Assembly: GCF_963675165.1 (NCBI RefSeq)
Contig: NC_087392.1
Coordinates: 3,115,001-3,179,000, forward strand
Origin: Halichondria panicea
Lineage: Eukaryota > Porifera > Demospongiae > Suberitida > Halichondriidae
Length of the DNA stretch: 64,000 nucleotides
Direction of reading: 5' to 3'
Part shown: piece by piece, positions 34,301 through 42,873 of the stretch
Layout: the number at the start of each line of letters is the position of its first letter
Numbering within the stretch: the stretch's first letter is position 1
Made by a program: the position numbers and the translations under genes
Notes under the pieces: model-generated
The model's input: the letters and a program-made list of their open reading frames with translations, nothing else
Databases searched by the model: none
What the model was told of the DNA's origin: nothing

Positions 34301-34799
34301 AGACCTAAGTAGCAAAGGTTAAGTGCTTCGCGCCTACTCTGCATGTCAGCAAGATAACACAGTCATGATAATTATGAATTATGCCTTGTGTCAGTTGTGT
34401 GCTGTGTTTATATGCTTATGTCCTACAATTTGTTGGGATTTTAAAAGTAGAGTAGTGGGTAAAAAAAGGGTGATTATCAGGGCCTAGAACTGAGTGAATT
34501 ATTTGTACTTTCATAGTTCGGACATATTTTGACAAGGTCTGTACATGTACACCAATGGTGCCTGTGAACGCATGTATATACCCACTTCTATGTATAATTA
34601 TATAATTATAATAATGATTACACCAGCAACAATTGCAGTGTGCGTGGGCAGCATGGCTAGTGCAGTATATAATTATTATGTACATTAATGTGCTGAATTA
34701 CTCGTTTTTTTTGTAGGTCCCACTCTGAAGGTTCGTCGCCAGAAGGTCGTTGAGAAGCATGCTCAGATGATAGAAGATATGTATTCGGAAGAACAGTGA
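25361..34799 (+). CDS. ACSBG: Bubblegum-type acyl-CoA synthetase, second copy
   Basis: Same enzyme family as the minus-strand gene at 18875-24641. Sixteen exons: 25361-25394, 28950-29290, 31346-31434, 31487-31607, 31670-31750, 31819-31920, 31969-32016, 32125-32226, 32284-32352, 32431-32612, 32672-32841, 32891-33024, 33076-33226, 33282-33421, 33586-33832, 34717-34799; all phases agree, giving ~697 residues, the usual family size. The first exon ([11 protein letters not shown]) was set by the matching phase-1 donor at 25395 and acceptor at 28948. Motifs: [84 protein letters not shown]. No Pro/Glu repeat. Intron 1 is 3.5 kb and full of repeats. Inverted-duplicate paralogue by position and exon lengths; differing introns suggest the duplication is not recent. 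Confidence 0.94.
25939..26098 (+). repeat. Dispersed repeat shared with NXT intron
   Basis: TTTGAATTAAGTAATGTGAC and GGAGCCGCCACTTACCTC recur at 41671-41757 in the same orientation, and GAGCACGCGTTTCAGACAGG recurs inverted at about 41205-41235. Reverse-strand frames through both copies share GKWRLQ.LGLVS.TKQ, but only because the DNA is a repeat. Confidence 0.65.
26617..26990 (+). repeat. Dispersed repeat family ending at GCGCATGCGCACCGAGGC
   Basis: Two tandem partial copies (junction near 26745): each has AGAAGCCTATAGAAACTC / TCATTGATCCT.GAGCAGCT and ends in a CGCATGCGCAC block followed by GAGTAGCAACACTCC. Relatives at 49463-49808, 50864-51335, 54480-54850 (minus) and a diverged piece at 23290-23380. 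Confidence 0.7.
27045..27245 (+). repeat. Dispersed repeat shared with 40817-41010
   Basis: Ordered blocks GAAACACGGAAGCTGCTCTC, GTCCATGGGCGTGGTT and AAGAGCTTGCAACT occur in both places in the same orientation, one in ACSBG intron 1 and one in the NXT intron. Confidence 0.7.
27681..28143. repeat. Large ~460-b imperfect palindrome
   Basis: The left arm, about 27681-27880, is repeated inverted at about 27957-28143. Matching blocks include GTTAACACACAAAACA, TTAGGTTGCTAGGCAACC and ATTATTAAAAATTTAACC. The arms differ only at scattered positions over ~185 b and the centre is ~70 b. It lies in the 3.5-kb first intron of the plus-strand ACSBG gene. A foldback element is likely. Confidence 0.85.
29631..29760 (+). 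mobile_element. One-ended fragment, TACCGTACTCTACCGAG family
   Basis: TACCGTACTCTACCGAGATT, then ACGCCCACCCCCACTTTTGA and GCCTCGAGAATACGCCCAC, matching the left end of the 1-kb element at 49129-50144. The other end is not found in this intron. Confidence 0.65.
30450..30690 (-). repeat. Dispersed repeat with internal 35-b tandem duplication
   Basis: Reverse-complement relative of 13120-13312. Within it the 35-b unit TTACTAGTAACAAAATAGAA... occurs twice head to tail (30555-30589, 30590-30624) with one visible difference (TTGCGAA / TTACGAA). The remaining intron to 31345 shows no clear feature. Confidence 0.7.
34219..34336. repeat. Foldback in last ACSBG intron
   Basis: GAGGCGCGAAGCACTTA and CTTAGGTCT on the left are inverted as AGACCTAAGT and TAAGTGCTTCGCGCCT on the right, with a 50-b centre. 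Probably a small MITE. Confidence 0.7.
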
Positions 34800-34910
34800 A
34801 GACTACATGTATAATGATTTATATCTAATGTGTGTATTTGTGTGTATTTGTGTGATGCATAATTTAGTATGTATATATACAACAGCTTTTATATGTAAAA
34901 GAAAAAACAT

Positions 34911-35412
34911 TAAGTGAGGCAAACAAAATTAATGGTTCTGTAGCATAGAAGAGGGTTTTGTGAGACGGAACCAATTATACACAAGAGTCTGAAAAACATA
35001 AGTGAGGCAAACAAATGGTTCTGTAGTATAGAATGAGACGGAACCAATTATACAAAACTCTGATATATGAGACTCTGCTATTCTTTTTGCATTATTTAAG
35101 CACTGCACTCTAGTATTTTTCCAAAATGTTTGGAGTTGTGTTGACAGATCGAGATAACACAATACTTTGTTTAAGCAATGGTGTCTCATAAAATTATAAT
35201 ACCCAACCACTTTGAACAGTACTAAAAGCAAGGCATTAACTTGCAAACAAAGCACTGTCACCAGAATTGTTTGCTTACAGTAAACAGGCTATTATATACT
35301 ATAGCTCCCTCAAGATAGGCAAGTGAGACTATAAACATTTCTTCTGTAAAAAATATAAGACGTAACTATAGTGAGACTAAAAATTGCTTCTGTAAAAAAT
35401 GTAAGACGCTAA
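34911..35412. repeat. Two local tandem duplications between ACSBG and NOCT
   Basis: TAAGTGAGGCAAACAAA ... GGTTCTGTAG ... GACGGAACCAATTATAC is present twice (34911 and 34999 starts). A second pair, GTGAGACTA ... TTCTGTAAAAAAT.TAAGACG, starts at about 35325 and 35371. Both lie in the 670-b tail-to-tail gap, which is otherwise featureless. Confidence 0.7.
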
Positions 35413-35472
35413 ATGTGACGGGTTGACGAGAACATAATATAGAACATAAATACCCTGCATGCTACAATAGTG

Positions 35473-37820
35473 CTAAAATAGTGTTATAGAAGAACAAAGC
35501 GCTAAGTGGTCTGAAGGGTAGCTGGGTGAAGGCAGTGCATTTTCACCAATCTCTTCTTTTGTTGGCAATCGCCATATCGAGTCTATTACCATCTTATCTT
35601 TTAAAATCCAGATGTAGTCGATTGTGTACTCCGATTCACCATATGCTCTAAACTTCCAAGATGTTAGCGGTGGCTCCTTCTCTCCATTGAACGATGCAGC
35701 ATAAGCACTGGACAGGTTCAGCAATTGGTGAGTCTTGTTATTGGTGAAGTGTTGGTACACAGGCTCGTCAGGTGTAGCATTGAAGTCCCCACAGATAATT
35801 GCATGCTCATCACTGGCAAATGAGGCCATTTCAGAGAGGAGATGTTCACCTTGAGCTGCTCTCAATGCTTGGTAGTCTCTTTTCGCTTTTAAATGAGTGA
35901 CTCCCACACAAAGTGTATAAAAGGGTGAATCTTTTGCCTTGTTGGCATCTTCGATTTTCAATCGTGCAAGCAAAGCAACTTGATTTGAAATACCTTGAGT
36001 TTCATTCTTCAATCTAAATTCTTTTTTTTCAAGAAGTGCAAACATCGAAGAACGAAAGAACAAAGCACAACCATCTGGTCCGTTATTAGGCTGGTATTGA
36101 AGACATGGCGAATCATTTTTGGGAACGAACAAACCTTCAAATCCTAGACGGGATAGATGTGGTTCAAAAAAGTCCAAAAAATGATCGACCTCTTCAAGAC
36201 AGATGATATCTGCTTCAGATCTACATATCTCGTTCAAAATAAGCTGGCTGCGATACGACCACTTCAGTACCTCAGCAGGGCACTTAACAAAATTTCCATG
36301 AGCCATTGCTAAAAGGAAAGTAATGATGCAATGATTTTATATGGTGCTAAATTACTGTATAGAGGTTATGCACAGATCGAGTGTGGTTTCAAGCAAGCAA
36401 CTGTTGCTATCCACCGTCGTGAGTAAACGCGTGGCAAAAGAAATTTTTTTACACAGAACTGATAGTAAAACATGCACAATTGATGACATGTTTATGCAAA
36501 ACGAAGAGTTGCTGTGCAGTAAGCTGTAGTGCTATATACTAAGAAAGATGCAGGCTACAGACTAGTACTGTTATAGAGACCGATCCCCAAAGAATAAGAG
36601 AGGGAATTCAGCAGAATTCACAAGGATTGGGAGCCTACAGTCACTCTTGGATTTGTAGAAATCACTTTGTTGAAAAGTATATAGAACTCTCCAGCAACAT
36701 AAAATTCTTATGCTCTCCAACAAAGTGATTTTTACAGATCCAAACTACTGTAGGCTCTATTTTACTGCTGAGCCTACTCTTTTCTTCTCTGAGGGTCTTT
36801 GGAACAACTTGAAGTCTAGCACAAAAACTTTGAATGTGTGTACGTACGTACATGTACACCTTTTAACAGAGGCTAAGCTTACAGCTTACTATATCCTTGG
36901 ACCCATGATGCTCACATGAAGTGTTGTATGAACTGCATCAACTCTAGGTTTTTAACTTTTTTTGCACGCATGGAAATATAAATCCGGCTAAACATGCAGG
37001 ACCTTTCTTAGTATCTGCATTACAGCTTACTGCACAGCAACTCTTTGTTTCGCATTAACACCGTCGATCAATTGTGCTAGTTTTACTATCATTGTGTGTA
37101 AAAAAAGTTTTGCTGCCACTCAGCGTGGCTGACAATGATCTACGTGGGTGTTGATCACGCCCCGTGCATAACCCCTCTATATCCCTCTATATTGGGTAAT
37201 TTTTTGGGGTGAAAATTTTCGTATAAACTATCCTCGTATAAAATTCGTATTTTAAATATTCGTACAGCTCAAGATAGTTACACGTTGAATGATTGCATAG
37301 AAGGGCGGGGTCCGTCCTCCTAAGGACTAGTTTCAAACCTATACAGTATCTGGATTTGTACTGAATATTGGCAACACCTCTAACCAGAGAGCTCAACTTG
37401 CAGCAATTAAGAATTAAGGGGAGGGGCTGGAGCAATCTGATTGGTGCTGCAAAGCATTAAGTAATGATCAGGTAATCTGATTGGTCCAGGCTCAATCTTG
37501 CAGTTGAGTACAAATCCAGATATAGGGTTGACTTCTTTGGGAGGACGGGCCACGCCCATCTACATATTGCGGTAGAATACTTTCGTACGATGATCTACAA
37601 TACAAAATATAGCCATACGAAAATAAAATTCTATACGGTAAATCTATCAAACGTAAAATATATCTGATCACTCACCATCTGCTAGCATGTTCCACTGAAA
37701 TACCCTAAAAGTATACGTGGTGTTGCACTTAGCAGGATTTAACTTGTACTCATCACTCTTAGACTTCACCCACTCTCTCCTTAGCAATTCTCCTCCAGCA
37801 GAGCTCTGTGGGGACGACAT
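35473..37820 (-). CDS. NOCT: Nocturnin (EEP-family NADP(H) 2'-phosphatase)
   Basis: Endonuclease/exonuclease/phosphatase fold enzyme. Vertebrate nocturnin, once thought a deadenylase, removes the 2'-phosphate of NADP(H); clock-linked in mammals. Two exons, minus strand: 37676-37820 (MSSPQSSAGGELL ... FRVFQWNMLAD) and 35473-36308, joined in phase to ~326 residues. Diagnostic nocturnin strings are NNGPDGCALFF, CLEEVDH (metal-binding Glu), VTHLKAK, IICGDFNATP, TIDYIW and the final YPSDHLAL (catalytic Asp-His). No long mitochondrial leader is apparent. The 1.37-kb intron carries a foldback and a MITE. The start ATG is 373 b from the divergent NXT start. Family certain; ANGEL or CNOT6 paralogues fit less well. 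Confidence 0.92.
36590..36810. repeat. Foldback in nocturnin intron
   Basis: GAGCCTACAG and GGATTTGTAGAAATCACTTT (36631-36672) are inverted as AAAGTGATTTTTACAGATCC and CTGTAGGCTC (36719-36758), with weaker pairing further out (CCAAAGAATAAGAGAG / TCTCTGAGGGTCTTTGG). Confidence 0.7.
37298..37562. mobile_element. MITE of the TAGATGGGCGTGG family
   Basis: Left TAGAAGGGCGGGGTCCGTCC, right inverted GGACGGGCCACGCCCATCTA. The interior has CAATCTGATTGGTGCTGC, shared with 9753-10264. It is bounded by ATACGAAAAT-rich sequence resembling the palindromic MITE family, so it may be nested (outer limits about 37190-37640, uncertain). Confidence 0.65.
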
Positions 37821-38193
37821 TATTGTTTGTATAAATTGTAGGATCTAGGAATTGGATAGAACTTAACTAAGATCTACTATAGCTGGACAAAAAATTATTG
37901 CTAATTATTGCGTATCTATTCTAAAATAATTATCAATGACCTTCTTCTTCTTTTGTCACCTCCGCTTCACGTGACACCATCCGTTGAAGACTTTACACCC
38001 CAGAGTCCAGTTCCAACACCAGCATGCACTCTCGATCTCTGCCTGGTACAACACTAGCTGGGCGGAGCCCGGCACCCGTTCCAACGGCTCCTGTCAGGGA
38101 CGGTCGGGCTCCGCCCAACTAGTACAACACTACGTACGTACCTGTGCCATATCAGATTGCAAACGTGGTGTAAAAAAAAATCGGCCACAGAAA
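37821..38193. promoter_or_regulatory. Divergent NOCT/NXT promoter region
   Basis: 373 b between opposite start codons; must hold both promoters. Contains the 67-b GC-rich insertion at 38055-38121. No TATA box assigned. Confidence 0.5.
38055..38121. mobile_element. 67-b micro-MITE with 9-b direct flanks
   Basis: TAGCTGGGCGGAGCCCG is inverted as CGGGCTCCGCCCAACTA, and the whole is flanked by direct repeats GTACAACAC (38046-38054 and 38122-38130), consistent with a target duplication. It sits about 70 b upstream of the NXT ATG. Confidence 0.7.
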
Positions 38194-41100
38194 ATGGCAA
38201 CTAGCGTGTTTGGACCTGTCAAACAAAGCAATGACGAATTCTCCCAGCGTGCAAGTGAGGCAGATGAAGCAGGGGAGAAGTTTTCACAGCTTTTTTTTGA
38301 AACTATGGACAAAAGAAGACAAGTAAGCAGGTCGATAAGTTCACACAAGTCTGAGCATCTGGATTGTATATGCATCTGCGCTGCATCCCTGTTCTAATCT
38401 CGGACATCTCACATGCGCTATTATTATTATGTATAATTAATAGTATGGCTAAGAGTGCAATATGGGATTAATAGCAAGCAATGGCAAGGATACTACGCCA
38501 GTGCTATTAACCTTACCATGTATTAGTGCTTGTTATGAATGCTATTAATCCCTTATTGCACGAGTAGCCATACTATTGATTGTTAATCGTTTGTGATGCA
38601 GTTTTAAGGACATGTTTAGCTGCAGTTTCCAAGTAAAAATTAGCCGCGGCCGTTATTAACCCGAGGCGCGTGGGCGGCCACGGGTTATAGTAGTCTGTCT
38701 GTTTGTTTGTTACCCGAGGCCGTGCCGCGGCCAGCGGGTATAGTAGTCTGTTGGTCTGTTTGTTTGTTTGTTTGTCACAGGTATATCTACTCACCTGGAT
38801 GCCACAGCGCTGCGTTTACAGCATAGATAACCTTCACACAACAATATCTTGGTTTAAATAGTGGCAGATTTTGATGTTAAAGCTTCATTGTCGAGCAAAA
38901 GCTAAGAAGCTTGAACTTGCACATTGGCAGCTAGCTAGCTACACGTGGACTTGATTACGTAGTTGCAGCTGAAGTGATCCTTACCAGATATAATTATAGT
39001 AGAACTGCTAAAATTGTGACTGGTTGTTGGCTGACTCTGGATCCTCTACTCCAGCCTGGCAGGAGCCATACCTCTCTAAGTCTAAGACTCCAGGCTTCTT
39101 TGCTGTGATCCCTGTCCACAGTGCATGTCTAATGAGTAATGTGACATGTACCACTCAATGTTTCAGCATGCCTCCAGTCTGGTTTAGTTTTATTGCTTTT
39201 GAGTTGCTCTTGCTAGTCATACATGCTACATACACTGCATTATCACTCTTCTGGTTTCTTTATTATCATGTCACCAGCCGAGGGTTTGCACTTTAGTGCT
39301 CCAGTTACCCGAGGCGCGCGTGGGCGGCCACGGGTATAGTAGTATGTTGGTCTGTTTGTTTGTTTGTTTGTTTGTTTGTTTGTCACAGGTATATCTACTC
39401 ACCTGGATGCCACATCACTGCGTTTACAGCATGGATAGCCTTCACACAACAATATCTTGATTTAAATAGTGGCAGATTTTGCTGTTAAAGCTTCTTTGTC
39501 GAGCAAAAGCTAAGAAGCTTGAATAAGCTTGTGACTAGGTCTGCTTACCTGGATGCTCTAGCACTGCGTTTACAGCATGAGTAGCCTCCACACAACAAGT
39601 TAGTACTTTTGATAGTGACAGCTTTCGGTGTTAAAGCTCCTTTGTCTAATAAAAGCGAGCAAAATGTAACTTGAACGGAACTTGCACATGCGTTACTTAT
39701 AACTGAAGTGATCCTGTACCAAGAAAACGATGGAACAGGGTCACTAAAGTAGAAGCTTGAATTATAGCATAGATAGTAGCTCCTGCTGCTAACTGGGATC
39801 CTACTCCATGCAGAACCTGGAGCCATACTTCTCTGAGACTCCAGGCTTCTTTACTGTGATCCTAATCCATAGTGCATATATCTATAGTACCACTACCTGT
39901 TCTCAAATGTTTCAGCATGCCTCCAGTCTGGTTTAGTTTTATTGCTCCTGAGTTGCTGTGCAAGTCATACATGATAACAACATCACTATATGCACTGCAT
40001 TATATTTCTGGTTTCTTTTTAATCATGTCACCATGTACCAGCCGAGGGTTTGCACTTTAGTGCTCTAGTTTGTTTGTTTGTTTGTTTGTTTGTGATGGGA
40101 TTTTATACTCACCTGGATGCCACAGCACTGTGTTTACAGCATGGATAGCCTTCACACAACAGTATCTTGTTTTAAATAGTGGCAGAATTTGATGTTAAAG
40201 CTCCTTTGTCGAATAAAAGCGAGCAAAAGCTAAACTTGCACATGGCCTTGAGTTAAGGTACGGGATCACTTCAGTTGCAAATACGTAGTCAAGGCTTCAT
40301 TACCGATTTTCAGCTGAAGCGATCCCGTACCAGGAACAATTGAAAGTAGAATTGTGACTGGTTGTTGACTGACTCTGGATCCTATACTCCAGCTTAGCTG
40401 GAGCCATACTTCTCTTAGTCTAAGACTCTAGGCTTCTTTGCTGTGATCCCAGTCCACGGTGCATGTCTCATGTAGTTGTACGTTATTAGTTTAGTTTTAT
40501 TGCTCTTGAGTTGCTGTGCTAGTCATAGGCATGCTACATGCACTGCATTATAATTATAGACGTCTACCATTCCTCCGTTTTCTTTAGTATCATGTCACCA
40601 GCCGAGGGTTTGCACTTCAGTGCTCTAGTTCGAACGTGCGGTCGTCAAGGCAGTAATTGCACGTTGTTATTGACGACATGCAATTACTGATACGCGATTA
40701 ATCACTGTACGAATCACAGTGAATAATAGCACTCGTAACAAACACTGACAAGGTTAATAGCACTCTACTCATTGGTCAACAGTAGAAAAATAACATTTTG
40801 TTTAAGAAAGTGAAAGGAGCCATGCTTGACGGTACTAAGACTCCAAAGCGTTGGGAGAAACACGGAAGCTGCTCTCCAAAAAGATAGCTAAGCCTCTATG
40901 GGTCCATGGGCGTGGTTCAGACACATTTTGAAGAGCTTGCAACTCCAGTAAGGGACGTCGAATGGCCAACGCCTGGACAAGGAGGCTCTTGAGTATCTGT
41001 AGGAGTCGACGTGTTGCTCAACTAGCTCTTTGACGGCTGCAAAACCCGTTGTTCTTTTTGCAGTCTGCATCGTGGATTGAATTATTGGTAAGGGGAGGTC

Positions 41101-42742
41101 CTTCAATAGTGTTGCGGTCACGTGGTATAAGTCAGCATATATATCCTTCTTTTAGGTGTGGAGTCCGTAATGAAAGAGAGAGACTATTGAACGCATGCAT
41201 ACTTTGCTTTGGAAGTCCTGTCTGAAACGCGTGCTCAATACAGTGGAACCTTCATTAACAACCACCTCCAAAGAGCTACAATTAATTCTTGGAGCTCTTC
41301 TTTCAAGCTGGGGCGCAATAGCTCAACCGATTTTATTCGTGGTGTATAAACCCAGGGCCCTAAGGTGATCCATTTTACACGTACAGTGGACCCTCCCATC
41401 GAAGGACAACCTCTGTATAAAGGACACCAGCTTAGCACGGATTAAAGTCACTATATATGTACGTATCTATAAGTACACAAAAGCAACCTCCCACGAGCGG
41501 ACCTTCTTGATTCCGGACACAAGCTTCGTGCTCCTAACTGACTAGCTCTGTGCAACAACTGCCTTTTATGTACGGAAACCACACCCACATTTTAGGTCCA
41601 TTGTAGTTTGTAATTAACCTTTGAAAAGAGGACAAAAGATCTGCTCCCAAAATGTCCATAATGCACACTACCTTTGAATTAAGTAATGTGACTTTTCCCG
41701 CCTGCTTGGTAGTACTGACCAATCCGAGAGCCTGGAGCCGCCACTTACCTCCGGACACACACGAGGAACCTCCGGAGCACTGGCATGCATTTATTAGCTC
41801 AGGAAGCACAGGATCCTCCGGACTCTTAGTACTCATACTGGGATTGTCGGATACTTGTAGGCAACAGTGGACATGTATGGTCTGTGGACACAAATGAGCT
41901 GTTTGAGCAACTACCATTGACTGCTTTATATTCCGTAACAGCCTCATAAACACCAATAATGGCAAAGTTATCGCACTAAACTGTGTAGCTCTGCACACTT
42001 TCTTCAAGAGTACGTCTCCAGAGATATTTAATAATCGCCCATCCATATCTGGAACAGAAGGTAAAATCAATGCCACAAAAATATGATAATTATGCAGTAC
42101 CAACGTGCAAAATGTGTACTCATGCTGTCAAGGTTACAAGCGTGTAATAAAAGTTATACTACGGCTAATGAGACAGTTGGTTGAAAAATAGTCGAAACTT
42201 GTAGGCATGATAATGAAATATTACAATAAAGTATGTTAATTATAACATAATGTCTTTACGTTAAAAAGTTATTGTATCCGTTTGCTGCTGGGCAATCATA
42301 GAAGCGCCAAAACATTTTAGTACTACGTATGGTACACAATGCGAGCTTGCACACTATATAGAAGGTAGCCACTCCACACACCTATAGGCATGAGTGACTG
42401 CATGGGTAGCCATTTATTCCTATGACAGTGTTGTTCAATTTTCAGTTAGTTGCGGGGTTCTACTATGAAGGATCTGTGGCTGTATGGAATGGAAACAATG
42501 TTGTAGGAGCGACAAATATTACAAACATGTATCAGTCATTTCCTGGTACGGATCATGTTGTCCACTGTCTGGACTGTCAGCCAGTGGCAACGGGAGACAC
42601 AAGAACTGTCCTTGTAGCCTGTCAGGGAGAGGTGAAATATGATGGTGATGACCGCGTACGTCCTTTCACACAAACTTTTATGCTTATCAAACATGGAGAG
42701 GTTTGGAAGGTTGCATCAGACTGCCTTCGCTTCCTAGACTAG
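38194..42742 (+). CDS. NXT1: NTF2-related mRNA export factor (NXT1/NXT2, p15)
   Basis: Small NTF2-fold partner of the mRNA export receptor NXF1 (TAP). Two exons, 38194-38322 and 42446-42742, joined in phase 0 to 141 residues, the family length. Exon 1 (MATSVFGPVKQSNDEF ... FFETMDKRRQ) holds helix 1 and the conserved YY/FFETMDKRR; exon 2 gives FYYEGSVAVWNGNNVVG, DCQPV and WKVASDCLRFLD, all matching NXT1/2. Cysteine and acidic surface residues typical of the NXF-binding face are present. The 4.1-kb intron is unusually long for this locus and filled with repeats. It ends 131 b from the convergent NME6 stop. Vertebrate NXT1 and NXT2 split later, so the symbol is generic. Confidence 0.93.
38657..40630 (+). 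repeat. Three-copy array of a ~0.6-0.75 kb element in NXT intron
   Basis: Copies about 38657-39306, 39307-40070 and 40071-40630. Each ends GAGGGTTTGCACTTYAGTGC-TCYAGTT. The first two begin with ACCCGAGGCGCG and GTGGGCGGCCACGGGT; all include a (TTTG)n run then ACTCACCTGGATGCCACA, GCGTTTACAGCAT and GTGGCAGATTT-type blocks. Copy 2 has an internal partial duplication near 39540. A minus-orientation fragment is at 50725-50855. Confidence 0.78.
40817..42050. repeat. Mosaic of dispersed repeats in NXT intron
   Basis: 40817-41010 matches 27045-27245. 41241-41275 is one end of the CAGTGGAACCTTCATTAACA family, with a related end near 41394. 41671-41757 matches 25939-26025. A 189-codon reverse-strand frame (41534-42103) runs across these joins and is not supported as a gene. 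Confidence 0.6.
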
Positions 42743-42809
42743 TGCTACATAATTATGTTTGCCATTACCCCAATAAGTCATGTATGTATATACAGATTCT
42801 ACGAATGAA

Positions 42810-42815
42810 AATAAA
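42810..42815 (+). terminator. Poly(A) signal of NXT
   Basis: AATAAA 67 b after the NXT stop, in the 131-b gap before the NME6 stop on the other strand, so the two 3' ends may nearly touch. Confidence 0.6.
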
Positions 42816-42873
42816 ATCAATTGTAAGTGTGAACTGAAACATGTGTATTATACATTATTCAGGTTATTCGGGG

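Noticed and set aside
34929-35261. 110-codon minus-strand frame in the ACSBG/NOCT gap
   Set aside because: Overlaps two local tandem duplications and matches no family; composition is that of AT-rich non-coding DNA.
41534-42103. 189-codon reverse-strand open frame in the NXT intron, sharing GKWRLQ.LGLVS with a frame at 25861-26046
   Set aside because: The shared peptide is explained by a dispersed DNA repeat (41671-41757 / 25939-26025); the frame crosses several repeat junctions and resembles no known protein.
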